From NCBI GenBank assembly GCA_020027805.1, contig JAHKKQ010000003.1, positions 1 to 31,137 on the forward strand: DNA of 31,137 nt, read 5' to 3'. The stretch is from Candidatus Dadabacteria bacterium. GTDB taxonomy: Bacteria > Desulfobacterota_D > UBA1144 > Nemesobacterales > UBA2774. The notes under the pieces were generated by a model, which searched no databases, was not told where the DNA came from, and saw only the letters and a list, made by a program, of their open reading frames with translations. Of this stretch, positions 1 to 7,229 are shown piece by piece; the stretch's first letter is position 1; every line of letters starts with the position of its first letter. Both the position numbers and the translations under genes were made by a program.

Positions 1-130
1 CTTTCGCCTCCGCCGAGCCGACGTCACAGAGAGGAAGATCGGTTGTCCCGATGAGTCTGCCTTCGAGGTTCCACTCCGTCTTGCAGTGGCGCCCGAGGTA
101 TATCTTCGCTGTTTTCCGAGCTTCGTTCAT
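1..130 (-). CDS. Histidine phosphatase (phosphoglycerate mutase-like) family protein, 3' part cut by window edge
   Basis: Reading leftwards from an ATG at 130-128, the minus strand stays open to the left edge and gives 43 residues. They contain I-Y-L-G-R-H-C-K-T-E-W-N, then E-G-R-L-I-G-T-T-D-L-P-L. This matches the opening of the histidine phosphatase superfamily, where the RHG motif carries the phosphorylated histidine and T-E-W-N and D-x-P-L follow. The G of RHG is C here. Only about a fifth of a typical 200-residue protein is visible, so the substrate (phosphoglycerate, alpha-ribazole phosphate, a sugar phosphate) cannot be assigned. No strong ribosome binding site precedes the ATG. It lies 97 bases downstream of the large unknown gene on the same strand and may be co-transcribed with it. 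Confidence 0.72.
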   Translation of the reverse strand, partial: MNEARKTAKIYLGRHCKTEWNLEGRLIGTTDLPLCDVGSAEAK

Positions 131-227
131 TATGAATTTACCGATGACTTTAAGATGCGGTTTCTAGTACGAGTTCCTCTAAATCAGGCAACAATATACC
201 AAAGGAGGAGTAATTGGCAATATCGGT

Positions 228-1916
228 TTAATTAACAGAGCCCGCCGCCTTCCCGAGCCCGCGCTCCTCCATCTCAGCCTTATGGCTCGTTCTCCTGAGC
301 TCAGGCAGGTGTTTTCCCCCGAGTATCACATGCCCCCCGAGCACACCTTCGCTCAGCCTCTTCACGAGATAGTCCCTGTCGATCCCGAGTATATTGACGC
401 CGTGGTCAGCTTCCACGAGACAGAGCATCTTGATGCCCTCCCCGTTCCGGTTGGCGATTTCATAAATCGCGGAAAAATTCAGCAGCGCCGCTTCGACAGT
501 TCCGCACGGGAGCGACGGATTCGTTGCCCCTGCGAAATATTCACTCTGTCCGAACCAGGCGGGGTCCGGATATCCGTGGAAGTGCAGTATAGGGAGCCCG
601 TTCTTTATCAGCTCGGGCGTGTAGATCGCGGCGGCTATGGCCTGCGCGAGGATAACGTACGTGTCGAACGACGGCCTGATATCCCGCCTGTGGAGGTCTA
701 CGCCCCTCGGGGTCTCGAGATTGAGTTTGCCCTTTATGAGGCCGATCCTTACTATGTCCGTGTTGGGATCGAGGTTGGTCTTGTTGCTCCCCGAGCGGGA
801 GGTCACCACCCATATATCGGGCACCTGCTGATATATCACCTTACCTCTAATTTCCGTTTTAACGTACCACCTGCCCTCTTTATTCTCTCTGACCTTATCG
901 TCGTTAACGCTCTCAACTTTGGTAAATACGTCCCACTCCTCTTTCGTTACCGTAACCGGGCCTTCGTACCTGGGCGCTTCGGCGATAGCGATGAACCCGT
1001 AGGAAACGCCCGTCCTCCCCTCCAGTATCTTCTCGACGACGTCCCTGTGCGAAACCCTCGTAATCTTTTCGCTGAACTTCGAGCCCTCGGGGAATAAGGA
1101 CGTCGACTCCACGAGCTTCCCCAGGTCGGCGAGCTGCTTGGGGAAAACGGAATGCGAGGGATCGTACTCCCCCTTCTTGAACCTCGTAAGCACGGGGGGT
1201 TTTATCGGCGCGTATATCTTCGGTATTAGTGAATTGAGGACGAACTCGTCGAGCTCGTCGTTCCGGTATATGGAGTCCGAGAGGTTCATGTTGACGAGCG
1301 AGAACCTGTCGGGCTCGATACCCATGACGATCTCGGACATCGTGGTGATGAGGTTCTTAAGCCCGATCGCTATCTTCCTGTCGTAGGTGGTGCCCTTGTC
1401 GGCAAACTCGGGCTCGAGCGGCATGAGGGTGATTATCTGCGTATTGAACGGGTCCTGCACGTATCTTGCCGTAAAGTCGTCAGCCCATCCGCTTATCTTG
1501 AGTATTTCCATGACCGATCTCTCGGGCTTCCTGGTGCGGACGTAAATTCTCTCGGCGAGCGCGCTGAATAATTTACGGGTAAGCGAATACTCCCTTTTGA
1601 CGTCCACTACCGCATGGATGCTGCTGCTGACCTTCCTGGTACGCAGTATCTTCGATATGACCCCCGGCGGAACCTCCGCGGCATCGTCCCAGGGTATTAG
1701 CTGGACGCCGTTCTCTTTCAGCTTCTGTTCGAGTTTGTCCCTGAAGCGTATGACTATCCGGTTTCCGAAATCTTTCGGCAGCGGCCTGAACGTCACCCTG
1801 ACCCTTTTTGCCATTTCTGAAGGCATCCTGGGGTTGACGAGCTCTTTCTGAGGGGGCATTCCCGCAATACTTATTATAGTGCTTAGCTCAAGATCGGCTA
1901 ATTTATGAATATCCAT
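228..1916 (-). CDS. Protein of unknown function, 562 residues
   Basis: I do not recognise this family. The frame is open to 1970, but the ATG at 1916 is the better start because AGGAG lies five bases before it, whereas the upstream ATGs have none. There is no signal peptide or obvious membrane segment, so it looks cytosolic. The N-terminal half is charged and mixed alpha/beta. Roughly residues 440-540 are rich in potential ligands and small loops: H-F-H-G-Y-P-D-P-A-W-F, then N-P-S-L-P-C-G-T-V-E-A-A, then V-E-A-D-H-G-V-N-I-L-G. These look like an active or binding site, but this is inference. Base composition matches the neighbours. It has its own good promoter with a long leader and is separated from plsC by about 250 bases, so it is probably an independent unit with the phosphatase gene. 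Confidence 0.8.
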   Translation of the reverse strand: MDIHKLADLELSTIISIAGMPPQKELVNPRMPSEMAKRVRVTFRPLPKDFGNRIVIRFRDKLEQKLKENGVQLIPWDDAAEVPPGVISKILRTRKVSSSIHAVVDVKREYSLTRKLFSALAERIYVRTRKPERSVMEILKISGWADDFTARYVQDPFNTQIITLMPLEPEFADKGTTYDRKIAIGLKNLITTMSEIVMGIEPDRFSLVNMNLSDSIYRNDELDEFVLNSLIPKIYAPIKPPVLTRFKKGEYDPSHSVFPKQLADLGKLVESTSLFPEGSKFSEKITRVSHRDVVEKILEGRTGVSYGFIAIAEAPRYEGPVTVTKEEWDVFTKVESVNDDKVRENKEGRWYVKTEIRGKVIYQQVPDIWVVTSRSGSNKTNLDPNTDIVRIGLIKGKLNLETPRGVDLHRRDIRPSFDTYVILAQAIAAAIYTPELIKNGLPILHFHGYPDPAWFGQSEYFAGATNPSLPCGTVEAALLNFSAIYEIANRNGEGIKMLCLVEADHGVNILGIDRDYLVKRLSEGVLGGHVILGGKHLPELRRTSHKAEMEERGLGKAAGSVN

Positions 1917-2064
1917 TTTCTCTCCTGCTTCCGATACTCCCCTACCCGCGGCGTCCCTGTCCATGCGCAAATCCCCGTAGATCTTCAGAAGGTCGCAGAT
2001 TCAAATCGAGTACACGTATATTTGTTTCGTAATATTTTAATGAACCCTGCCAAACAGCTCATCA

Positions 2065-2093
2065 ATTATAGACTATCGGCCATAGTTACTCAA
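2065..2093 (-). promoter_or_regulatory. Sigma70-type promoter for the 562-residue unknown protein
   Basis: On the minus strand TTGAGT (2093-2088) is followed after exactly 17 bases by a perfect TATAAT (2070-2065). Transcription would begin near 2058, giving a leader of about 140 bases to the ATG at 1916. No riboswitch class was recognised in that leader. Confidence 0.6.
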
Positions 2094-2169
2094 TAAATGG
2101 TTCGGACTGGGATAAGTATAGACGAGATTACGTATATGACAATCTCTCGCTGCGGCTGGGGAGATAACC

Positions 2170-2892
2170 CTATGCGGACGCATGCCCCTTCTCGCGGTCG
2201 AGCACTTCTTCCATTTGCGATCTCACCATACGCATCAATTCCTCCCTGCCTTCCCTTCCGGGAGGGAGACTCGCTACGTCGATCGGAGGGAGTATCCTGA
2301 TCTTCATCGTGCCCGGCCTAAGCACCTTCGAGTCCCTGGGCATTATATCGAGCCCGCCCGTAATCACCATCGGCACAACCGGCACGCCCGCGAGCATGGC
2401 GATAAAGAATCCGCCTTTCTGGAAGGGGAGGAGCTTTCCCTCTTTGGCTCTGGTGCCTTCGGGAGCGATCATAACCGAGGGTCCTTTTTTTATTCCGATC
2501 ACGATCTTCTTGACCTCTTTCGTATCCCTCCCGGAGCCGTCTCTCGCGACGAAATAGTGACCGGCTATCTTCGCGACCCAGCCGATGAAGGGCATGCCGC
2601 CTACTTCCTTCTTCATCACGGCCTTCCAGTCTATGGGGAGCGCGGCCATGTAGGCGAATATATCGAATACGCTCTGATGGTTGAACATGATGATGGACGG
2701 CTCGCCGGGAATGTTCCCGAGCCCTTCCACGTCGAGCTTCACCCCCGCAGTGAACAGGATCATGCGCGCCCACGGCCTCACGGCGTATTTAATCGCCGCG
2801 GGTGGGGAAATCAATGCCAGAACGACACCGTAAATCCCGAAGAACACGGTGTAAATGATAAAAGCAACCCAGCAGACGAAAGTTCTCAGCAT
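2170..2892 (-). CDS. plsC: 1-acyl-sn-glycerol-3-phosphate acyltransferase (PlsC family)
   Basis: It transfers an acyl group to the sn-2 position of lysophosphatidic acid to make phosphatidic acid at the inner membrane, in phospholipid synthesis. The 240-residue length is normal. Residues about 5-30 form a hydrophobic membrane anchor. The catalytic H-x4-D motif is N-H-Q-S-V-F-D at 71-77, the E-G-T-R phosphate-binding motif is at 145-148, and a V-P-V-V-P-type block IV lies near 171. It is downstream of the lipid kinase on the same strand with a 162-base gap. That pairing suggests a phospholipid module: the kinase product phosphatidate is also the PlsC product. Exact acyl donor and acceptor preference cannot be read from sequence, and related acyltransferases share these motifs. 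Confidence 0.9.
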   Translation of the reverse strand: MLRTFVCWVAFIIYTVFFGIYGVVLALISPPAAIKYAVRPWARMILFTAGVKLDVEGLGNIPGEPSIIMFNHQSVFDIFAYMAALPIDWKAVMKKEVGGMPFIGWVAKIAGHYFVARDGSGRDTKEVKKIVIGIKKGPSVMIAPEGTRAKEGKLLPFQKGGFFIAMLAGVPVVPMVITGGLDIMPRDSKVLRPGTMKIRILPPIDVASLPPGREGREELMRMVRSQMEEVLDREKGHASA

Positions 2893-2932
2893 AAACGCTC
2901 AGCTACAGATGGTGTCCGATAAACCCCCTCAA

Positions 2933-2964
2933 ATTATATTCATGCTCAGGCCCGTATCTGTCAA
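2933..2964 (-). promoter_or_regulatory. Possible plsC promoter with overlong spacer
   Basis: The minus strand has a perfect TTGACA (2964-2959) and a perfect TATAAT (2938-2933), but the spacer is 20 bases instead of 16-18. It sits about 40 bases ahead of the plsC start. It may need an activator that untwists the spacer, or it may be chance. Confidence 0.35.
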
Positions 2965-2988
2965 GGACTCAGGCGGCGCAGACCGAGC

Positions 2989-3008
2989 GGGGGAAGATTA
3001 AATCCCCC
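2989..3008. repeat. Inverted repeat (hairpin) between the lipid kinase and plsC
   Basis: GGGGGA (2989-2994) and TCCCCC (3003-3008) are exact complements around an eight-base A/T-rich loop. There is no U-run on either side, so it is not a standard terminator. Its right arm overlaps the adjacent G-rich tract. Confidence 0.45.
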
Positions 3009-3027
3009 CCTCCCCCTCCCCAAACCC
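3004..3027 (-). other. G-quadruplex-forming motif in the lipid kinase-plsC spacer
   Basis: Read 5' to 3' on the minus strand there are G runs of 3, 4, 5 and 7 bases separated by TTT, A and A. This satisfies the G3+N1-7 rule for a quadruplex with very short loops. It lies 28 bases after the lipid kinase stop, on the transcribed-sense strand, so an mRNA quadruplex is possible. Function is inference. Confidence 0.55.
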
Positions 3028-3054
3028 GGAGCCTGTTAATTTTTCAATATCCGC

Positions 3055-3948
3055 CTATAACCGCTCAGACGACATTATTCTTAATGCCTTCGGTACGACC
3101 TCTACCCTGTGAGCGCCCGGATCGATAGAAAACGGCTCCCCGTCCATATGAGCCGGCTGCCGCCGCTCGACCGTGATCTCCATCGCCGCGCCGGTCCTCA
3201 ATTCCACCTCGGCCAGACCCGAATGGGTTCCACTCAGCACTTTAGGTATCTTCACTAGTCTCTCGATCGGGCTCATATCCTTTATAATATGAAAGTCCAG
3301 GAGCCCGTCGTCCACCCTGGCCCACGGCGCGAGCCTGAACTTTCCGCCCTGATATATCCCGTTCGATGCGCCGGCCAGAAGAAGCCCGCCCGAGAACTTC
3401 CAGTCCCCGATAGCGATCTCCGCCCGGAAGCCCTCGAACGTGAAGGCCTCCACTACCGCACCCATTATGTACCCCAGCTGTCCGCGGAAATGCTTGAGCT
3501 TCTTGAAGCGGTGCGAGACGGCCCCGTCGAGACCTATGCCGAGACCGTTAATAAAGTAGGCGTCCCCGAGCTTTCCCACGTCGACCGGGCGCACGCGTCC
3601 TGAAAACAGGGTTTCGAGGGCTTCTCCCGTTTCAAGCGGGATACCGGCCGATTTAGGAAAGTCGTTGCCGCTGCCCGAAGGGATAGCGCCGAATATTATC
3701 GAAGACCCGAGGATGCCGTTCACCACCTCGTGGGAGGTCCCGTCCCCGCCTACGGCGACGATATGAGTAAAGCCGCCTGAAAGCGCTTCCCTCGCGAACG
3801 ATTCCGCCTCCCCCGGCCCTGAGGTGAGGCTGAATTCGAACGGTATTTTCCTGCCGTCCAGGAGGGGTTTTATAGAACCGAACAAGCCGGCCGTTTTGCC
3901 CTGTCCCGCAGCCGGGTTAACAATGAACAAGTATCGTGAGTCTTTCAA
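3055..3948 (-). CDS. Diacylglycerol kinase / YegS-type lipid kinase
   Basis: This is a soluble ATP-dependent lipid kinase of the DAGK catalytic-domain family, likely phosphorylating diacylglycerol or a related lipid. The frame is open to an ATG at 3993, but that ATG has no ribosome binding site and gives an atypical hydrophobic start. The TTG at 3948-3946 has AAAGG seven bases upstream and places the first motif N-P-A-A-G-Q-G-K at residues 11-18, as in family members, so I prefer it (297 residues). The nucleotide-binding G-G-D-G-T is near 67-71, P-S-G-S-G-N-D near 90-96, and the C-terminal D-G-E near 259-261. It precedes plsC on the same strand. The exact lipid substrate is not determinable; sphingosine or undecaprenol relatives cannot be excluded. 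Confidence 0.87.
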   Translation of the reverse strand: MKDSRYLFIVNPAAGQGKTAGLFGSIKPLLDGRKIPFEFSLTSGPGEAESFAREALSGGFTHIVAVGGDGTSHEVVNGILGSSIIFGAIPSGSGNDFPKSAGIPLETGEALETLFSGRVRPVDVGKLGDAYFINGLGIGLDGAVSHRFKKLKHFRGQLGYIMGAVVEAFTFEGFRAEIAIGDWKFSGGLLLAGASNGIYQGGKFRLAPWARVDDGLLDFHIIKDMSPIERLVKIPKVLSGTHSGLAEVELRTGAAMEITVERRQPAHMDGEPFSIDPGAHRVEVVPKALRIMSSERL

Positions 3949-4030
3949 ATTCCGGCCTTTCGAGTAGAATCTAAGAAGTATAAAACATAGCATTTTTCAA
4001 AATCGTTTACAAAACAAGAGGAACGGATAC

Positions 4031-4059
4031 TTGAAATAGGCTACATTATATGTTAATAA
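4031..4059 (+). promoter_or_regulatory. Promoter of the rpsB-tsf-pyrH-frr operon
   Basis: TTGAAA (4031-4036), a 17-base spacer and TAATAA (4054-4059) precede rpsB by about 50 bases. A 6-bp inverted repeat (CGATTT and AAATCG, 4064-4085) falls in the short leader and could be part of an S2 autoregulatory element. That is speculative. Confidence 0.5.
4045..4050 (-). promoter_or_regulatory. Possible -10 box for the lipid kinase, inside the rpsB promoter
   Basis: On the minus strand TATAAT occupies 4050-4045, within the spacer of the opposing rpsB promoter. No good -35 box was found at 16-18 bases. If real, the two divergent promoters overlap and exclude each other. Confidence 0.3.
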
Positions 4060-4107
4060 AGTTCGATTTACCCAAATAAAAATCGGTATAAATCAGGAGG
4101 CATTTTA

Positions 4108-5103
4108 ATGGCAGAGGAAATACAGCCGACCGAACAGGTGAACGAGGTAATCAGCATGAAGCAGCTTCTCGAAGCGGGTGTCCATTTCGGCCATCAGATA
4201 AGCCACTGGAACCCGAAAATGAAGGAGTTCATTTTCGGGAACAGAAACGGCATACACATTATCGATCTCCAGCAGACAGTGGGGCTTTTCAAAAAGGCCT
4301 ACAATTTTGTTAGGGACATAGCCGCTGAGGGGGGTGAGGTACTGTTCGTCGGGACCAAGAAGCAAGCCCAGGGCATAATCGCTGAAGAGACCACGCGCTC
4401 CGGCATGCCTTACGTCAATACACGCTGGCTCGGGGGCACGCTTACAAACTTCAACACCATCAGGTCCCGCGTTGACTACCTGCTCGAATTAAAGAAGCTC
4501 GAGGAGGATGGGCAGATGGAATTGCTCCCGAAGAAGGAAGCAAAGGGGTTAAAAAGAGAGATCCAGAAACTGGAACTGCTCCTGGGCGGCGTAGTTAACA
4601 TGAAAAGGACGCCCCAGGCGCTCTATATCGTCGACACCCGGAAAGAGCACATCGCGGTACATGAAGCGAGGAGGCTCGGCATACCGATAGTAGCGGTGGT
4701 GGACACGAATTCCGACCCGGCTGACGCCGATTACGTGATCCCGAGCAACGACGACGCGATAAGGGCCATAAAGCTGTTCACGTCCAGAATCTCCGACGCC
4801 TGCGTCGAAGGAAGACACGCATACGAGCAGAAGCTCCAGGCGGGTGAAGTCGTCAGGAAGCCGCAGCACGACCAGGTCGTCGTCGAAAGAAAGGTATTCG
4901 TATTCAAGGAGTTCGGCGAGGAATCCGTTAAAGAGGAAGCTACTTCCGTTGCGGTATCCGAGAGTGCTCAGCCGGGCGATGCGCCTCAGCCTCAGCATGT
5001 TGAATCGAGAGACAAGCAGCCCTCAAAACCCAAGGCGCCGGCCAAAGGCGCCACCGAAGAGGAAGACACTTACACATACAGTCATACCGATAAAGCGGAG
5101 TAA
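4108..5103 (+). CDS. rpsB: 30S ribosomal protein S2 with C-terminal extension
   Basis: This is a small-subunit ribosomal protein that bridges head and body and helps recruit S1. The start is fixed by AGGAGG seven bases upstream. Residues about 15-245 are a standard S2 fold: M-K-Q-L-L-E-A-G-V-H-F-G-H near 17-29, T-R-W-L-G-G-T-L-T-N-F near 105-115 and P-I-V-A-V-V-D-T-N near 194-202. The protein is 331 residues, against 230-260 usually. The extra tail from about 255 is low-complexity, rich in Glu, Lys, Pro, Gln and Ser, and likely disordered. Upstream of the S2 core there is also a short acidic N-terminus. It is first in the operon with tsf, pyrH and frr, a widely conserved order. Confidence 0.97.
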   Translation: MAEEIQPTEQVNEVISMKQLLEAGVHFGHQISHWNPKMKEFIFGNRNGIHIIDLQQTVGLFKKAYNFVRDIAAEGGEVLFVGTKKQAQGIIAEETTRSGMPYVNTRWLGGTLTNFNTIRSRVDYLLELKKLEEDGQMELLPKKEAKGLKREIQKLELLLGGVVNMKRTPQALYIVDTRKEHIAVHEARRLGIPIVAVVDTNSDPADADYVIPSNDDAIRAIKLFTSRISDACVEGRHAYEQKLQAGEVVRKPQHDQVVVERKVFVFKEFGEESVKEEATSVAVSESAQPGDAPQPQHVESRDKQPSKPKAPAKGATEEEDTYTYSHTDKAE

Positions 5104-5164
5104 ACCGCAGCGCGATCGCGGAGAGAGTCTTCGGGCAAGAAATAAAGGAGGAATTTAACACGAA

Positions 5165-5770
5165 ATGGCAGATATTACGGCACAAATGGTAAAGGAAATA
5201 CGGGACAGGACGGGAGCGCCCTTTATCGACTGCAAAAAGGCATTGGAGGAGGTTGCAGGCGACTTCGATAAAGCTATAGAGATACTAAAAATCAAGGGCG
5301 TGGCCAAGGCGGCAAAAAAAGTCGGCAGAGAAACCCCCGAAGGAACTATTACCTCCTACATACACGCGGGCGGGAAGATCGGCGTACTCGTAGAAATAAA
5401 GTGCGAAACCGATTTCGTCGCGCGCAACGATGAGTTCCAGGCTTTCGCGAAAGAGGTCGCGATGCAGATAGCGGCCGGCAACCCGAGATACGTCAGCAGG
5501 GAGTTCATTCCCGAAGAAGAGCTTTCGAAAGAGAAGGAGATAATGAAAGCCCAGGTTATAGAATCGGGCAAACCGGCGAATATAGCTGACAAGATCGCCG
5601 AAGGGAAAATCGAGAAGTTTTACGAGGAAGTCTGTCTGCTCGACCAGGTATACATCAGGGACTCCAAATTAAAGATCAACGACCTTCTGCAGGCGCTCAT
5701 CGCAAAGATCGGGGAAAATATCAAGGTCAGAAGGTTTGTAAGATTCCAGCTGGGTGAAACCCTGGATTGA
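5165..5770 (+). CDS. tsf: Elongation factor Ts, short form
   Basis: This is the guanine nucleotide exchange factor that releases GDP from EF-Tu in the cytoplasm. The N-terminal UBA-like domain starts M-A-D-I-T-A-Q-M-V-K and includes the family pattern T-G-A-P-F-I-D-C-K-K-A-L near 16-27. The signature T-D-F-V-A-R-N near 82-88 contacts EF-Tu. The length of 201 residues is the compact form lacking the second core subdomain insert of the about 283-residue E. coli protein. AAGGAGG lies 13 bases upstream of the ATG, an unusually long spacing, but no better in-frame start exists and the N-terminus matches the family. It is 61 bases after rpsB, and its stop overlaps the pyrH start. Confidence 0.97.
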   Translation: MADITAQMVKEIRDRTGAPFIDCKKALEEVAGDFDKAIEILKIKGVAKAAKKVGRETPEGTITSYIHAGGKIGVLVEIKCETDFVARNDEFQAFAKEVAMQIAAGNPRYVSREFIPEEELSKEKEIMKAQVIESGKPANIADKIAEGKIEKFYEEVCLLDQVYIRDSKLKINDLLQALIAKIGENIKVRRFVRFQLGETLD

Positions 5771-6528
5771 TGACGGAAAAAATGAATTCTCCGAAAACCA
5801 AGTCCGCACCGAAATACCGCAGGATACTTCTAAAGCTCAGCGGAGAAGCCCTCCAGGGGCCTGAAGGGTATGGCATCAATTCGAAGGCGCTCGACGCTAT
5901 TTCGGATGAGATAGCCGAAGTCCAGAGCCTGGGTATCGAGATTGCCATCGTCATCGGGGGCGGGAACATCTACAGGGGCGTGGCGGGAGCCGAAACCGGC
6001 ATAGACAGGTCGACCGGGGATTATATGGGGATGCTGGCCACCGTTATAAACGCGCTGGCTCTACAAGCTTTGCTCGAGAAGAGACAATTACATACGAGGG
6101 TGCAGTCCGCCCTCGAGATAAGGCAGGTGGCCGAGCCCTATATACGCAGACGGGCTATAAGGCACCTCGAAAAGAGAAGGGTCGTCATATTCGCCGCAGG
6201 CACCGGGAACCCGTTCTTCACGACAGATACAGCCGCGACACTGAGGGCTCTCGAAATAGGGGCGGACCTCATACTCAAGGCGACCAAGGTCGACGGGGTT
6301 TACGACAAGGACCCGCTAAAGTTTAAGGACGCGGTTAAATTCAACGAGCTCACCTACATGGACGTGATTCAAAAAGAGCTTAAGATTATGGACGCGACCG
6401 CAATGTCGTTATGCATGCAGGGCAATATACCGATACTCGTTTTCAATCTGTTCGAACGCGGTAATATTAAGAAAGCCGTTATGGGTATGGATATCGGCAC
6501 GAAGGTCAGGAGCGACAAAAATGAGTGA
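5770..6528 (+). CDS. pyrH: UMP kinase
   Basis: It phosphorylates UMP to UDP with ATP in pyrimidine nucleotide synthesis, as a cytosolic homohexamer of the amino acid kinase fold. The N-terminal phosphate-binding segment is L-L-K-L-S-G-E-A-L, followed by the signature G-G-G-N-I-Y-R-G. The C-terminal region has A-T-K-V-D-G-V-Y-D-K-D-P. The ATG at 5770 overlaps the tsf stop (TGATG), so translational coupling is likely. A TTG at 5767 and an ATG at 5782 are alternatives. At 252 residues it is slightly longer than the usual 235-245 because of a polar N-terminal stretch of about 15 residues. It overlaps frr by eight bases. Confidence 0.96.
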   Translation: MTEKMNSPKTKSAPKYRRILLKLSGEALQGPEGYGINSKALDAISDEIAEVQSLGIEIAIVIGGGNIYRGVAGAETGIDRSTGDYMGMLATVINALALQALLEKRQLHTRVQSALEIRQVAEPYIRRRAIRHLEKRRVVIFAAGTGNPFFTTDTAATLRALEIGADLILKATKVDGVYDKDPLKFKDAVKFNELTYMDVIQKELKIMDATAMSLCMQGNIPILVFNLFERGNIKKAVMGMDIGTKVRSDKNE

Positions 6529-7093
6529 AGAGACAGGCATTGAAGAGATTATCAAAGAAACCGAAGACAGAATGAACAAGTCTTTGCACGTGTTCGATTC
6601 GGAGCTCTCCAAGATAAGAACCGGAAGGGCCTCGACGGCGCTCGTCGAGCACATCGCGGTGGATTATTACGGCACCCAGACGCCTATAAACCAATTGGCC
6701 ACCATATCCACGCCCGAGGCCAGGACTATTCTGATACAGCCCTGGGACATTACCGCAATCTCGGGTATCGAAAAAGCCATAATGAAATCCGAGCTGGGCA
6801 TAAACCCGGCCAACGACGGGAAGGTGATCAGAATAGCCATACCCGTGCTGACCGAGGAGCGCAGGAAAGACCTCGTCAAGCACATAGGCAAACTCGCCGA
6901 GGAATACAGGGTCGCGGTGAGGCAGATAAGGAAGGACATGAACAGCAAGCTCAAGGACGCTGAAAAGGAAAAACACGTGCCGGAAGACGCTGCAAAAAAG
7001 AATCTCAATAAAATACAAGAGATTACGGACAAATTCATTCAGAAAATCAATGAGCGGATGGAGAAGAAGGAAAAGGATATCCTCGAGGTATAG
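6521..7093 (+). CDS. frr: Ribosome recycling factor
   Basis: With EF-G it splits post-termination ribosomes. The 190-residue length is close to the usual 185. The three-helix bundle and the beta domain are recognisable: E-L-S-K-I-R-T-G-R-A-S near 27-37, and a C-terminal helix with charged repeats ending in E-K-D-I-L-E-V. The start ATG lies inside the last codons of pyrH in the ATGAGTGA overlap, indicating coupled translation. It ends the rpsB-tsf-pyrH-frr operon. In many bacteria uppS and cdsA follow, but here they do not. No U-tailed hairpin was seen in the 136 bases after the stop. Confidence 0.97.
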   Translation: MSEETGIEEIIKETEDRMNKSLHVFDSELSKIRTGRASTALVEHIAVDYYGTQTPINQLATISTPEARTILIQPWDITAISGIEKAIMKSELGINPANDGKVIRIAIPVLTEERRKDLVKHIGKLAEEYRVAVRQIRKDMNSKLKDAEKEKHVPEDAAKKNLNKIQEITDKFIQKINERMEKKEKDILEV

Positions 7094-7167
7094 ATTTTCC
7101 GCGCCAGCCGTCCGAACTTTACCCAGAGCTTTAAAACCCCCTGCAAAAGTCTCTAAATCAATAGCAA

Positions 7168-7196
7168 TTGTAGGTTTCCCGGAATTACTCTATAAT
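7168..7196 (+). promoter_or_regulatory. Promoter for the small membrane protein gene
   Basis: TTGTAG (7168-7173), a 17-base spacer and a perfect TATAAT (7191-7196) lie about 30 bases ahead of the ATG at 7230. The -35 box is weak. Confidence 0.45.
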
Positions 7197-7229
7197 TAAA
7201 GCTAAGAATAAAGAGAAGCGGGGAGGACG

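Noticed and set aside
282..1097. Long plus-strand open frame of 271 codons opposite the 562-residue gene
   Set aside because: It is the antisense shadow of a well-supported gene with a ribosome binding site and promoter; its own start has no ribosome binding site and its composition follows the complementary codons.
5111..5120. CGCGATCGCG palindrome between rpsB and tsf
   Set aside because: Ten bases of GC-rich symmetry are expected by chance at this composition, and it does not coincide with a promoter or ribosome binding site.
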